From RSA9 sp036381195 (GTDB taxonomy: Bacteria > Gemmatimonadota > Gemmatimonadetes > Longimicrobiales > RSA9): a stretch of DNA of 64,000 bases. The stretch covers positions 1 to 64,000 of the forward strand of contig DASVDH010000069.1 of assembly GCA_036381195.1 (NCBI GenBank), read 5' to 3'. Each line of letters begins with the position of its first letter. Position 1 is the stretch's first letter. This document shows, in pieces, positions 46,558 to 54,517 of this stretch. A program made the position numbers and the translations under genes. Below the pieces are notes generated by a model. The model saw nothing but the letters and a program-made list of their open reading frames with translations. It searched no databases and was not told the DNA's origin.

Positions 46558-47901
46558 ATGACGACGGGAACCGATCTGCAGCACGACGTTCGCGACCTCG
46601 CCCTTGCCGACAAGGGGCGCCTCCGCACCGAATGGGCGGAGCGCCAGATGCCCGTACTCCGCCAGATCCGTGAGCGCTTCGCCCGCGAGAAGCCGCTCGC
46701 CGGCCATCGGCTCGCCGCCTGTCTCCACGTCACCACGGAGACCGCCAATCTCGCCATCACCCTCAAGGCCGGTGGCGCCGATGTCGTCCTCTGCGCGTCC
46801 AACCCGCTCTCGACCCAGGACGACGTCGCCGCGCACCTCGTCCGCGACCATCGCATCGCCGTCTTCGCCATCAAGGGCGAGGACCACGACACGTACTACG
46901 ACCACATCCGCGCCGCGCTGGCCCACACCCCAACCATCACGATGGACGATGGCGCCGACCTCGTCGGCTCCCTGCACATGATCGCCCTGGAACGCTGGGG
47001 CGAGCTCGCCCCGCCCGTCCGCCGCTGGGCCGAGGGCCTCGGCCCGGCCGCTCGCGCCCAGCTCGTCCAGGGCGTCATCGGCTCGACCGAGGAGACCACC
47101 ACCGGCGTGATCCGCCTCCGCGCCATGGCCAGGGATGGCGTCCTGCAGTTCCCCGTCATCGCCGTCAACGACTCCTATACCAAGCACCTTTTCGACAACC
47201 GGTACGGGACCGGCCAGAGCACCCTGGATGGGATCCTCCGCGCCACCAACATGCTGGTCGCGGGATCCGTCGTCGTCGTGGCGGGGTACGGATGGTGCGG
47301 TCGCGGCTTCGCCATGCGCGCCCGGGGTGCAGGCGCCAACGTCATCGTCACCGAGGTCGACCCCGTGCGGGCCCTCGAGGCCGCCATGGACGGCTTCCGC
47401 GTGCTGCCCATGGACCGCGCGGCCCGGGAGGGTGACCTGTTCGTCACCCTGACGGGCGACACCCACGTGATTCGCGAAGAGCACTACCGCGCCATGAAGG
47501 ACGGCGCCATCATCGCCAACTCGGGGCACTTCAACGTCGAGCTCGACCTGGACGCCCTCGGCCGCATGGCCGACGGCCCGCCCCGGCCGGTCCGGGAGTT
47601 CGTCGAGGAGTACCGCATCGGCGGCAAGCGCGTCTACGTGCTGGGCGAGGGCCGTCTCATCAACCTGGCCGCGGCGGAGGGCCACCCGGCGTCGGTCATG
47701 GACATGAGCTTCGCCAACCAGGCCCTGGCCGCGGAGTACCTCGCCGGCCATGCCGGCGAGCTGTCGCGCGAGGTGCACCGCGTGCCCGAGGCCATCGACC
47801 GGCAGATCGCCAGCCTCAAGCTGGCGGCGATGGGCATCGAGATCGACCGTTTGACCCCCGAACAGGAGCGCTACCTGGCGTCCTGGGAGATGGGGACCTG
47901 A
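46558..47901 (+). CDS. ahcY: S-adenosylhomocysteine hydrolase
   Basis: AhcY splits S-adenosylhomocysteine, the by-product of SAM-dependent methylation, so its pairing with metK makes a compact SAM cycle. The 447-residue protein has LAACLHVTTETANLAITLKAG, VIGSTEETTTGVIRL, NDSYTKHLFDNRYGTGQS, the NAD fold VVVAGYGWCGRGFAMRARG and NSGHFNVELD. AAGGAGAA precedes the ATG. The N-terminus has the short DVRDLALADKGRLRTEWAER typical of the archaeal/bacterial short form. Confidence 0.97.
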   Translation: MTTGTDLQHDVRDLALADKGRLRTEWAERQMPVLRQIRERFAREKPLAGHRLAACLHVTTETANLAITLKAGGADVVLCASNPLSTQDDVAAHLVRDHRIAVFAIKGEDHDTYYDHIRAALAHTPTITMDDGADLVGSLHMIALERWGELAPPVRRWAEGLGPAARAQLVQGVIGSTEETTTGVIRLRAMARDGVLQFPVIAVNDSYTKHLFDNRYGTGQSTLDGILRATNMLVAGSVVVVAGYGWCGRGFAMRARGAGANVIVTEVDPVRALEAAMDGFRVLPMDRAAREGDLFVTLTGDTHVIREEHYRAMKDGAIIANSGHFNVELDLDALGRMADGPPRPVREFVEEYRIGGKRVYVLGEGRLINLAAAEGHPASVMDMSFANQALAAEYLAGHAGELSREVHRVPEAIDRQIASLKLAAMGIEIDRLTPEQERYLASWEMGT

Positions 47902-47939
47902 CCCGCGGCTCTATGTCGCACCAAGGCCGGAGGGCTCGC

Positions 47940-48464
47940 ATGATCGAAGTGAAGGTTCAGAGCCTCGGGCTCGACCGCGCCTCCAACACGCCCGTCGTCA
48001 TCCTCCAGGAGAAGGACGGCCAGCGCGTCTTGCCCATCTGGATCGGCCCGAGCGAGGCCAGCGCCATCGCCATGGAGCTGGCCGGCATGAAGTTCTCCCG
48101 GCCGCTCACGCACGATCTCCTCGTTTCCGTCGTCGTCGGCCTGGGCGGGGCGCTCCAGCGAGTCCTCATCACCAAGGTCGTCAACAACACCTACTACGCC
48201 GAGCTCATCATCCAGCGTGGCGGCGAGCTCATCAGCGTGGATGCGCGGCCGTCCGACTCGATCGCCATCGCCCTGCGCATGGAGGCCGGCATCTACACGA
48301 GCGACGAGCTGCTCGAGAACGCCTCCATCGAGGTGGCGGAGGCCACGGAGCCGCCGGAGGAGTTCACCGGCGAGGAGCGGTCGCCGGGCGGGCTCCGCGC
48401 CGAGGAGCTCAAGGAATACCTGCGCCGCCTCAACCCCGAGGACTTCGGACGGTTCAGCCCGTGA
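47940..48464 (+). CDS. Bifunctional nuclease (DUF151) family protein
   Basis: A 174-residue protein of the BFN/DUF151 family: EVKVQSLGLDRASNTPVVIL, PIWIGPSEASAIAMELAG, RPLTHDLLVSVVVGLGG and ISVDARPSDSIAIALRM. Plant and thermophile members degrade RNA and DNA; activity here is by homology only. The C-terminal 45 residues are acidic. The ATG at 47940 has GGAGGG seven bases upstream, unlike the ATG at 47913. Confidence 0.9.
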   Translation: MIEVKVQSLGLDRASNTPVVILQEKDGQRVLPIWIGPSEASAIAMELAGMKFSRPLTHDLLVSVVVGLGGALQRVLITKVVNNTYYAELIIQRGGELISVDARPSDSIAIALRMEAGIYTSDELLENASIEVAEATEPPEEFTGEERSPGGLRAEELKEYLRRLNPEDFGRFSP

Positions 48465-49126
48465 GCCCGACCCGCGCATTGCTGGCGGCCGCATTGCTCG
48501 CATGCTGCGCGAGCGGTGCGGCCGCCGCCGTTCAGGACCCCGAGCTCCGGGGCCGCGTCGTGGACGCCGCAGGCCGCCCGGTCGCCGGCATCGAGGTCGC
48601 GCTCCACCGCGTCACGCCTGCCGGCGGGGCCGTCCTCGCCCGCGGAAAGACCGCGGCCGACGGGCGCTTCGTCCTCCCGATCACCGGCGGCGACGACGAG
48701 GAGGACGCCGTCTATTTCGCCGCCACCCGCCTGGACGGCCGCCTCTACATCGGCGCGTTCTTCCGCGGCGACCCGCCCGCCGGTCCCTACGAGATCCTCG
48801 CCTCCGGCCCCGGCGTGCAGGGGGCACAGCAGGCCCCGCCGGGCCTCGCGCTCCCGGGCTCCGGCCAGGCCGGACCCGCGCGCTGGCCGCTCGTGGCGGG
48901 CGTCACCCTGCTGCTCGCCCTCGGCTGCGGCCTCGCCGTCCGCTCGGCCACGGGCGACGCGCGCCGGACGAGGCGGCGGCGGACCCTCTTGCTCGAGATC
49001 GCGAGCGCGGACGAGGCCCTGGCACGCCGCGGCGGCAACACGGATCCAGACGAGCACGAGCGGTACCTGCGCCGTCGCGCCCGGCTGCAGGACCGCCTCC
49101 GCTCTGCGGCGCGGCGCGCACCCTGA
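48461..49126 (+). CDS. Secreted/membrane protein with an Ig-like carboxypeptidase-regulatory domain
   Basis: A 221-residue protein of unknown function. A signal peptide (ALLAAALLACCASGAAAA) is followed by a small beta-sandwich resembling the CarboxypepD_reg/CNA-B fold (GRVVDAAGRPVAGIEVALHR, GKTAADGRFVLPI). A membrane helix lies near residue 145 (WPLVAGVTLLLALGCGLAV), and the basic tail has a coiled-coil look (EIASADEALARRGG). The tail would face the cytoplasm. GTG start overlaps the DUF151 gene; it is 38 bp before recO. Confidence 0.7.
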   Translation: MSPTRALLAAALLACCASGAAAAVQDPELRGRVVDAAGRPVAGIEVALHRVTPAGGAVLARGKTAADGRFVLPITGGDDEEDAVYFAATRLDGRLYIGAFFRGDPPAGPYEILASGPGVQGAQQAPPGLALPGSGQAGPARWPLVAGVTLLLALGCGLAVRSATGDARRTRRRRTLLLEIASADEALARRGGNTDPDEHERYLRRRARLQDRLRSAARRAP

Positions 49127-49164
49127 TCCGCGCGCCCGTCCGTGCCCGAGCCGTTTGCCTGCAG

Positions 49165-49923
49165 ATGCCGCTGATCCGAGTCGAAGCCATCATCCTCCAG
49201 AGCTTCGCCTACAGCGAGACCAGCAAGATCCTCCGTCTGGCCACTCGCACCCACGGCGTCCGGTCGGTCATCGCGCGCGGCGCGCTCCGTCCGCGCAGCC
49301 GCTTCGGCGGCATCCTCGGGCCCTTCACCGAGGGCATGGCCACGCTCTACGTGAAGGAGGGGCGCGACCTCCAGACCCTGTCCGCCTTCGAGCTCACCCG
49401 GACCGGCCAGGAGCTGGGCACCGATCTCCGCCGCTTCGGCGGCGCGTCGCTCCTCGCCGAGCTCGTCCTCCGCTCCGCCAGCGAGGAGGCCGATCCGGCG
49501 CTCTTCGACCAGCTCCGCAGCGCCCTCGCGCGCCTCGCACGGGCAGCGCCTGACCGACTCGATGGCATCCTCCTCGCCGAGGCGTGGGCCCTCGTCGGCC
49601 GACTGGGGTTCACGCCGGCGCTCGAGCACTGCACCGCTTGCGGCCGGTCCGTCGGCGACGACGACGATGCGTTCTTCGACTACGACGCCGGCGGCATTCT
49701 GTGCGCCCGCTGTGCGCCGACGGCTGCCGGACGACGCGCCGGCCGGGTCATCCCGGGCGCCGCCCGCCGCACCCTGGCGAGTCTCGCCGCCGGGGTGCCG
49801 GCGGAAGTCGAGCGGCCCGCCGCGTACTGGGCGCTGCTCTCCCGCTTCATCGCGCGCCACGTCGCCGACGGAGCGCACCTCCGCTCCCTCGCCTTCCTGG
49901 CAGAGATGATGGAGCCCCGCTGA
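49165..49923 (+). CDS. recO: DNA repair protein RecO
   Basis: RecO helps RecR load RecA at gaps. The 252-residue protein begins with the OB fold (RVEAIILQSFAYSETSKILR, THGVRSVIARGALRPRSRF). It has the helical domain, and a zinc site in EHCTACGRSVG with GGILCARCAP. The ATG at 49165 is preceded by only a weak SD. The final TGA shares bases with the selB ATG. Confidence 0.93.
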   Translation: MPLIRVEAIILQSFAYSETSKILRLATRTHGVRSVIARGALRPRSRFGGILGPFTEGMATLYVKEGRDLQTLSAFELTRTGQELGTDLRRFGGASLLAELVLRSASEEADPALFDQLRSALARLARAAPDRLDGILLAEAWALVGRLGFTPALEHCTACGRSVGDDDDAFFDYDAGGILCARCAPTAAGRRAGRVIPGAARRTLASLAAGVPAEVERPAAYWALLSRFIARHVADGAHLRSLAFLAEMMEPR

Positions 49924-51815
49924 TGCCCCGCCTCGTCCTCGGCACCGCCGGCCACATCGACCACGGCAAGACCGCGCTGATCCGCGCCCTCACCGGCATC
50001 GACACCGACCGACTCCCGGAGGAGAAGCGCCGCGGCATCACGATCGACCTCGGCTTTGCCAACCTGCGCCTCCCCGACGGCCAGGAGCTGGCCGTCGTGG
50101 ATGTCCCGGGCCACGAGGCGTTCATCCGCAACATGCTCGCGGGCGCCACGGGCATTGACATCGTCCTGCTGGTCGTCGCGGCCGACGAAGGCATCATGCC
50201 CCAGACGCGCGAGCACCTCGCCATCGTGGACCTGCTCGGCGTCCGGCGCGGCGTCGTCGCCATCACCAAAACCGACCTCGTCGAGCCGGACTGGCTCGAC
50301 CTGGTGATCGAGGACATCCGCTCGGAGCTGGCTCCCACCCCGTTCGCCGACGCGCCCCTCGTGCCCGTCTCCGCCCTGACCGGCGCCGGGCTCGACCAGC
50401 TCGCCTCCGCCCTGGCCGCCGTCGCTGCCGGGGTCGCCCAGCGGGACGATGACGACCTCTTCCGGCTCCCCATCGACCGCATCTTCACCATCCGGGGCAC
50501 CGGCACCGTCATCACCGGAACCGTCTGGAGCGGCCGCCTCGCCGCGGATGCCGCCGTCCGCATCCTCCCGCCCGGCCTCTCCGCCCGCGTCCGCGGCGCG
50601 CAGGTCCACGGCCGCGCGGTGCCGGCCGTCGCCGCAGGGCAGAGGGCCGCCCTCGCGCTCGCCGGCGTGCAGCGCGATCAGTTGCGCCGCGGCCACGTCG
50701 TCGTCGCCGACGAGGCCTGGACGGCCCACGCCACCCTCACCGCGTTCGTCCGCGTCCTGCCCGGGCAGGCCCGCGGCCTCCGGCCGCGACAGCGCATCCG
50801 CTTCCACCTGGGCACCGCCGAGGTCATGGGCCGCATCATCCCGCTGGATTCGCCCGAGCTCTCTCCCGGCACCACCGGCTGGGCGCAGTTGCGCCTGGAA
50901 GCGCCGGTCGTCGCCCGTGCCGGCGACCGGTTCGTGCTTCGGTCCTACTCCCCGGTGACCACCATCGCCGGCGGCACCATCACCGAGCCCGTCGCACCCA
51001 TCCGCCGCCGCCTCGAGGCAGCGGACCGCGCCGCGCTCGAGGCCATCATCGGCGGCACACCCGGCGCGGCCCTGGCCGCCCGCGTCGGCCTGGCCGGCTG
51101 GAGCGGCTGCGATCCGGCGCGGCTCGCCGTCGAGACCCCGGTCCCGCCCCGCCGCATCGCCGCCGCGCTCCAGGAGCATGCGGGCGGCGTCGCGCACGCC
51201 GCCGGCCGGATCTTCTCCGGCAGCATCCTCGCCGCCGCACGCCAGCTCATCCTTGCGGCGGTCGAGGAGCACCACGCCCGCGAGCCCCTGCGCCCCGGCG
51301 TGGACCGCGAAGAGCTCCGTCGTCGCCTTCCCCCTCCCGCTCCGCCCGGCCTCGCCGATGACATCATCGCGGCACTCCTCGCCGAGGGTGTCCTCCGGTC
51401 CCACGAAGGGCTCATCGCTTCTGCGGACTTCGAGCCGCGCTTCACCCCCGACCAGGAGCACGCCCGCAGCGAGCTGCTCGCCCTCCTCGAGAGCGCGGGG
51501 CTCGCCCCGCCCGCCCTCCCCGACTGGCCGGAGCACCTGCGCGGCCGCGCCGATCTCCGACCCCTTCTCCGGTCCCTCGAGCGGGAAGGGCGCGTGGTCG
51601 CGTTGGGGCCGGACCTCTACGCGGCGCGCCCGGCCCTGGAGGCGGCGGCCGCCGCGGTCCGGCGCGAGCTGGCGGGCCGTGGCCCCCTCGGTCCTGCCGA
51701 GTTCCGCGGCTGTATTCCGGTTTCTCGAAAGTATTTGATCCCGATCCTCGAGTACTTCGACCGCACGGGCGTCACTCGCCGGACCGGGGATCGCCGCCTG
51801 GTCCACGCAGAATGA
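49923..51815 (+). CDS. selB: Selenocysteine-specific elongation factor SelB
   Basis: SelB delivers Sec-tRNA to UGA codons marked by a SECIS element. The 630-residue protein has G-domain motifs GTAGHIDHGKTALIRALTG, GITIDLGFANL, VVDVPGHEAFIRNML and AITKTDLV. These are followed by EF-Tu-like domains (FTIRGTGTVITGTVWSGRL) and a long C-terminal winged-helix region ending GCIPVSRKYLIPILEYFDRT, which reads SECIS RNA. The matching tRNA-Sec is 8 kb downstream. selA and selD are not in the window. Confidence 0.96.
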   Translation: MPRLVLGTAGHIDHGKTALIRALTGIDTDRLPEEKRRGITIDLGFANLRLPDGQELAVVDVPGHEAFIRNMLAGATGIDIVLLVVAADEGIMPQTREHLAIVDLLGVRRGVVAITKTDLVEPDWLDLVIEDIRSELAPTPFADAPLVPVSALTGAGLDQLASALAAVAAGVAQRDDDDLFRLPIDRIFTIRGTGTVITGTVWSGRLAADAAVRILPPGLSARVRGAQVHGRAVPAVAAGQRAALALAGVQRDQLRRGHVVVADEAWTAHATLTAFVRVLPGQARGLRPRQRIRFHLGTAEVMGRIIPLDSPELSPGTTGWAQLRLEAPVVARAGDRFVLRSYSPVTTIAGGTITEPVAPIRRRLEAADRAALEAIIGGTPGAALAARVGLAGWSGCDPARLAVETPVPPRRIAAALQEHAGGVAHAAGRIFSGSILAAARQLILAAVEEHHAREPLRPGVDREELRRRLPPPAPPGLADDIIAALLAEGVLRSHEGLIASADFEPRFTPDQEHARSELLALLESAGLAPPALPDWPEHLRGRADLRPLLRSLEREGRVVALGPDLYAARPALEAAAAAVRRELAGRGPLGPAEFRGCIPVSRKYLIPILEYFDRTGVTRRTGDRRLVHAE

Positions 51816-51855
51816 CCGGGGGTGCGGTTCTTGCCCCCACGCCGCCGGGCGCACC

Positions 51856-51884
51856 TTGACCGCCCCGGGGGCGGATCCTATCAT
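51856..51884 (+). promoter_or_regulatory. Promoter, TTGACC-N17-TATCAT
   Basis: TTGACC (51856-51861) and TATCAT (51879-51884) are 17 bp apart. Transcription near 51891 gives about 95 nt of leader before the FlgD-like gene. The leader contains no clear structure. Confidence 0.65.
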
Positions 51885-51986
51885 CGGCCGTGAAGCAGGC
51901 GATCCCCAGTCCTTCACGACCCTTTGCCAACCGGAGGGCCATCGCACACTCAGTTACGGCACAGCAGGATCGTGCGGAGGTGACCC

Positions 51987-52439
51987 ATGAGACGCGGCAG
52001 TCGCGTCGGCGTCATCCTCCTCCTGGCGCTCGGCGTACTCGCCGTGCCGCTACGGGCTCAGAGTTCGGGGAATGGTGAGCCGCCTGGCCGGGAGCGCGGG
52101 TTCCAGCTCGGTCAGCCGGACGACCCCGACCCGTCCACTCCGGAGACGAGGATCTCGTTCACGCTCTATCCGGAGCTGTTCGAAGACGGGCAGAAGCCGG
52201 TCGTGACGATCCGGATCTACAACATTCTCCGGCAGCTCGTCGCGATCCCGGTCGCGTTGAACCACCCTGCGGGGGCCGGCGTGAAAGTCAATCGGCTGGT
52301 CTACGATTCGCCGGGGCGCGCCGAGGCGTTCTGGGACGGCCGGGACCGGAACGGGAACAAGGTGACGTCGGGTGTCTACATCGTCCAGCTCGACGTCAAC
52401 GGCGAGGTTTCCACCAGGCGCATCCATGTGGCCAGGTAG
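51987..52439 (+). CDS. Secreted protein with an FlgD-type Ig domain
   Basis: A 150-residue protein. A signal peptide (GVILLLALGVLAVPLRAQ) is followed by a short acidic linker and a single FlgD-like/T9SS-C-like beta domain: VTIRIYNILRQLVAIPVAL, YDSPGRAEAFWDGRDRNGNK and VTSGVYIVQLDVNGEVSTRR. In FCB bacteria such domains are usually tails of bigger exported proteins; here it stands alone. GGAGGTGACC precedes the ATG. A long hairpin terminator follows 30 bp after the stop. Confidence 0.82.
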   Translation: MRRGSRVGVILLLALGVLAVPLRAQSSGNGEPPGRERGFQLGQPDDPDPSTPETRISFTLYPELFEDGQKPVVTIRIYNILRQLVAIPVALNHPAGAGVKVNRLVYDSPGRAEAFWDGRDRNGNKVTSGVYIVQLDVNGEVSTRRIHVAR

Positions 52440-52468
52440 GGCGCTTCGGTGGGTGCCACGGAGGAAGA

Positions 52469-52523
52469 CGGCGAGAGAAAGGGCGCCGGGTCCAGTCTGG
52501 ACCCGGCGCCCTTTCTCTCGCCG
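52469..52523. terminator. Bidirectional hairpin terminator between convergent genes
   Basis: A perfect 26-bp inverted repeat (52469-52494 with 52498-52523) has a 3-nt loop, GTC. Its arms carry AGAAAGGG/CCCTTTCT, so each strand sees a short pyrimidine-rich stretch on the far side. It sits exactly between the convergent FlgD-like and zinc-ribbon genes. Confidence 0.88.
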
Positions 52524-52559
52524 CTGCTTGCCGGGCGCGGCCCGGCGCCTCCCGGCCCG

Positions 52560-52916
52560 TCACCGCAGCCCGTAGAGGATCCGGCCGCAGTGGTCGCACA
52601 GCCGGATCGCGTCGTTGCGCTCGATGTCGACGACCACGGCCGTCGGGATCGAGACGAAGCAGCCGTAACAGATGCCGTTGATCACGGGTACCACCGCCCT
52701 GCCGCGCCCCTCGATCTGCCGGTAGCGGCGCCGCACGTCGGCGGGCAATTCGGCTTCCATTTCTTCGATCTTGGCGTCCAGCTTCGCGATCGCCTCCTGC
52801 AGGTCCACATGGAATTCTTCCTCTTCCACGCGCCTGCCCTCTCCACTCTCGGTCAGTTCGCGTCGCTGCGCCTTCAGGTCCTGCAACTGGAGCAGGATCT
52901 CGAGTTGTGGATGCAT
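52560..52916 (-). CDS. C4-type zinc-ribbon protein (CdsZ/DUF164-like)
   Basis: A 118-residue protein starting at the ATG complement of 52914-52916, with GGAGAGG upstream; the longer frame overlaps the IIA gene. Residues 1-70 form a coiled coil (LEILLQLQDLKAQRRELTE, EAIAKLDAKIEEMEAELP). The C-terminus is a C4 ribbon with GICYGCFVSIP and RLCDHCGRILY. Relatives are nucleic-acid or flagellar regulators; function here is unknown. It lies 20 bp after the IIA-Ntr gene and is probably co-transcribed. Confidence 0.88.
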   Translation of the reverse strand: MHPQLEILLQLQDLKAQRRELTESGEGRRVEEEEFHVDLQEAIAKLDAKIEEMEAELPADVRRRYRQIEGRGRAVVPVINGICYGCFVSIPTAVVVDIERNDAIRLCDHCGRILYGLR

Positions 52917-52936
52917 CGGGCCTCTCCGCGGTGCGC

Positions 52937-53389
52937 TTATTTCGACTTCTCGGCGATGAGCTGGAGGAATTCCTCCGGCGACTTCAGTTCCTGCAGTCGC
53001 CTCGGCACGTCGGGCTCCTTGGCGAACTGCGCCACCTTGCCCAGCACCGGGAGATACTGGTTGCTCACCTCGAGGGGCGGCGCCACGATCAGGAAGAAGT
53101 GGTAGACCGGCTGGCCATCGATCGCCTTGAAGTCCACTCCTCCCGGCTTGCGGCCGAACGCAACGCGGAGCCGATTCACCACCAGTGACCGGCAATGCGG
53201 GATCGCGATCCCACGCCCGATGCCCGTGGATCCCAGGTTCTCGCGTCGCTTGAGCATCTTGAACAGGATGCCCTCACTCTTTTCGTCGAGCCCCAGGATC
53301 TGGATCAGCTCCTTCAGAATGTCGTCCTTGGTCTCGGCCTGGAGGTCGAGCTTGATCGCCTCTTTATTGAAGAATTCTCTCAATTCCAT
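52937..53389 (-). CDS. ptsN: PTS IIA protein of the fructose/nitrogen family (PtsN-like)
   Basis: A 150-residue IIA-Ntr/Fru-type protein. The phosphohistidine is His65 in GIGRGIAIPHCRS, followed by GGVDFKAIDGQPVYHFFLIV and LPVLGKVAQFAKE. No IIB or IIC partner is attached, so a regulatory role fed by the HPr of this genome is likely (inference). GGAGGA lies six bases before the ATG at 53389. Confidence 0.93.
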   Translation of the reverse strand: MELREFFNKEAIKLDLQAETKDDILKELIQILGLDEKSEGILFKMLKRRENLGSTGIGRGIAIPHCRSLVVNRLRVAFGRKPGGVDFKAIDGQPVYHFFLIVAPPLEVSNQYLPVLGKVAQFAKEPDVPRRLQELKSPEEFLQLIAEKSK

Positions 53390-53438
53390 GGAGTCCTCCG
53401 ATCGCTCGCGGGCGCCTAGCATGCGCCAGGGGCAGGCA

Positions 53439-53468
53439 AACATAAGGGCCGCCGGCGCACCGTGTCAA
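53439..53468 (-). promoter_or_regulatory. Promoter of ptsN, TTGACA-N18-TATGTTTG
   Basis: On the minus strand TTGACA (complement of 53463-53468) is followed after 18 bp by TATGTT (complement of 53439-53444), extended to TATGTTTG. Transcription from about 53431 gives a 40-nt leader. It lies back to back with the dusB promoter. Confidence 0.7.
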
Positions 53469-53485
53469 AGAAACGCGCTCCCGCG

Positions 53486-53514
53486 TTGATCGTCCCGGAG
53501 AAACCACCTAGATT
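53486..53514 (+). promoter_or_regulatory. Promoter of dusB, TTGATC-N17-TAGATT
   Basis: TTGATC (53486-53491) and TAGATTTT (53509-53516) are 17 bp apart. The predicted start is about 53521-53522, on the dusB ATG, so this message would be leaderless. This is the reason for rejecting the GTG at 53462 as dusB start. Confidence 0.6.
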
Positions 53515-53521
53515 TTCGGCA

Positions 53522-54517
53522 ATGGAACGGGATCTGTGGAGCCTCCTGGCGAGCGGCCGCGTGCCGCTCTATCTCGCGCCGCAGGCGGGTGTGAGCGAGT
53601 CGCCGTTCCGCCGTCTGTGCCGCCGCTTCGGCGCCGACGTGGTCGTCAGCGAGTTCGTCAGCGCCGAGGGCATCCGCCGCGGCAGCGCCCGCACCCACGA
53701 GTACCTCCGCTTCGACGAGGCGGAGCGGCCGATCGGCGTCCAGATCTTCGGCGCCGACCCGGCCGCCATGGCCGAGGCGGCGGCGCTCGTCGCCGATGTC
53801 TACCGCCCGGACTTCGTGGACATCAACTTCGGCTGCCCGGTCAAGAAGGTCGTCTCGCGCAACGGCGGCTCGGGTTGCCTCAGGGACCTCCGCCTCGTCC
53901 GGGACATCATCCGGGCGGTGGACCGCGCGACGGATCTGCCCACCACCGTCAAGATCCGCAGCGGCTACAGCGAGGAGACCCGCAACCCCGTGGAGATCGC
54001 GCTGTGCTGCCAGGATGCCGGCGCCCGCGCGCTCACCCTGCACCCTCGCACGCGCACGCAGATGTACTCGGGCTCGGCGGATTGGGACGAGATCGCGGCC
54101 GTCGTCGAGGCGCTCGACATCCCGGTGATCGGCAACGGCGACATCCGCTCAGGCGAGGACGCCCGCCGCATGCGGGAGCACACCGGGTGCGCCGGGATCA
54201 TGATCGCGCGCGGCTCCCACGGCGCGCCGTGGATCTTCGCCCAGGCCCGGGCCGCGCTGGATGGCCGGCCCATCCCACCGGAGCCCGACGTGGCGGAGCG
54301 GTTCCGCATCGTGCTCGAGCACGCGCGCAACGCGATCGCGTTCGAGCGGGATGAGGAGCGGGCGATGATCGAGTTCCGCAAGCACCTCGGCTGGTATACC
54401 CGCGGCTTGCCCGACGGCCGGGCGCTGCGCCAGCGGCTCTTCGAGGTGCGCTCCCTCGCCGAGGCCGAGCACCTGCTCGAGCGCTACCTCCAGGCGTACG
54501 AGGCCGTCGCCGCATGA
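53522..54517 (+). CDS. dusB: tRNA-dihydrouridine synthase (DusB-like)
   Basis: The FMN enzyme reduces uridines in tRNA D-loops. The 331-residue barrel has PLYLAPQAGVSESPFRRLCR, VQIFGADPAAMAEAAAL, DINFGCPVKKVVSRNGGSGCL with its catalytic cysteine, TVKIRSGYSEETRN, LTLHPRTRTQMYSGSADW and IGNGDIRSGEDA. ATG 53522 gives the normal family N-terminus; a GTG at 53462 would add 20 residues crossing both divergent promoters. The stop overlaps larB. Confidence 0.94.
   Translation: MERDLWSLLASGRVPLYLAPQAGVSESPFRRLCRRFGADVVVSEFVSAEGIRRGSARTHEYLRFDEAERPIGVQIFGADPAAMAEAAALVADVYRPDFVDINFGCPVKKVVSRNGGSGCLRDLRLVRDIIRAVDRATDLPTTVKIRSGYSEETRNPVEIALCCQDAGARALTLHPRTRTQMYSGSADWDEIAAVVEALDIPVIGNGDIRSGEDARRMREHTGCAGIMIARGSHGAPWIFAQARAALDGRPIPPEPDVAERFRIVLEHARNAIAFERDEERAMIEFRKHLGWYTRGLPDGRALRQRLFEVRSLAEAEHLLERYLQAYEAVAA

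Noticed and set aside
53462..53521. GTG 53462 as the dusB start
   Set aside because: It would place both divergent promoters inside the coding region and adds 20 residues not typical of the family.
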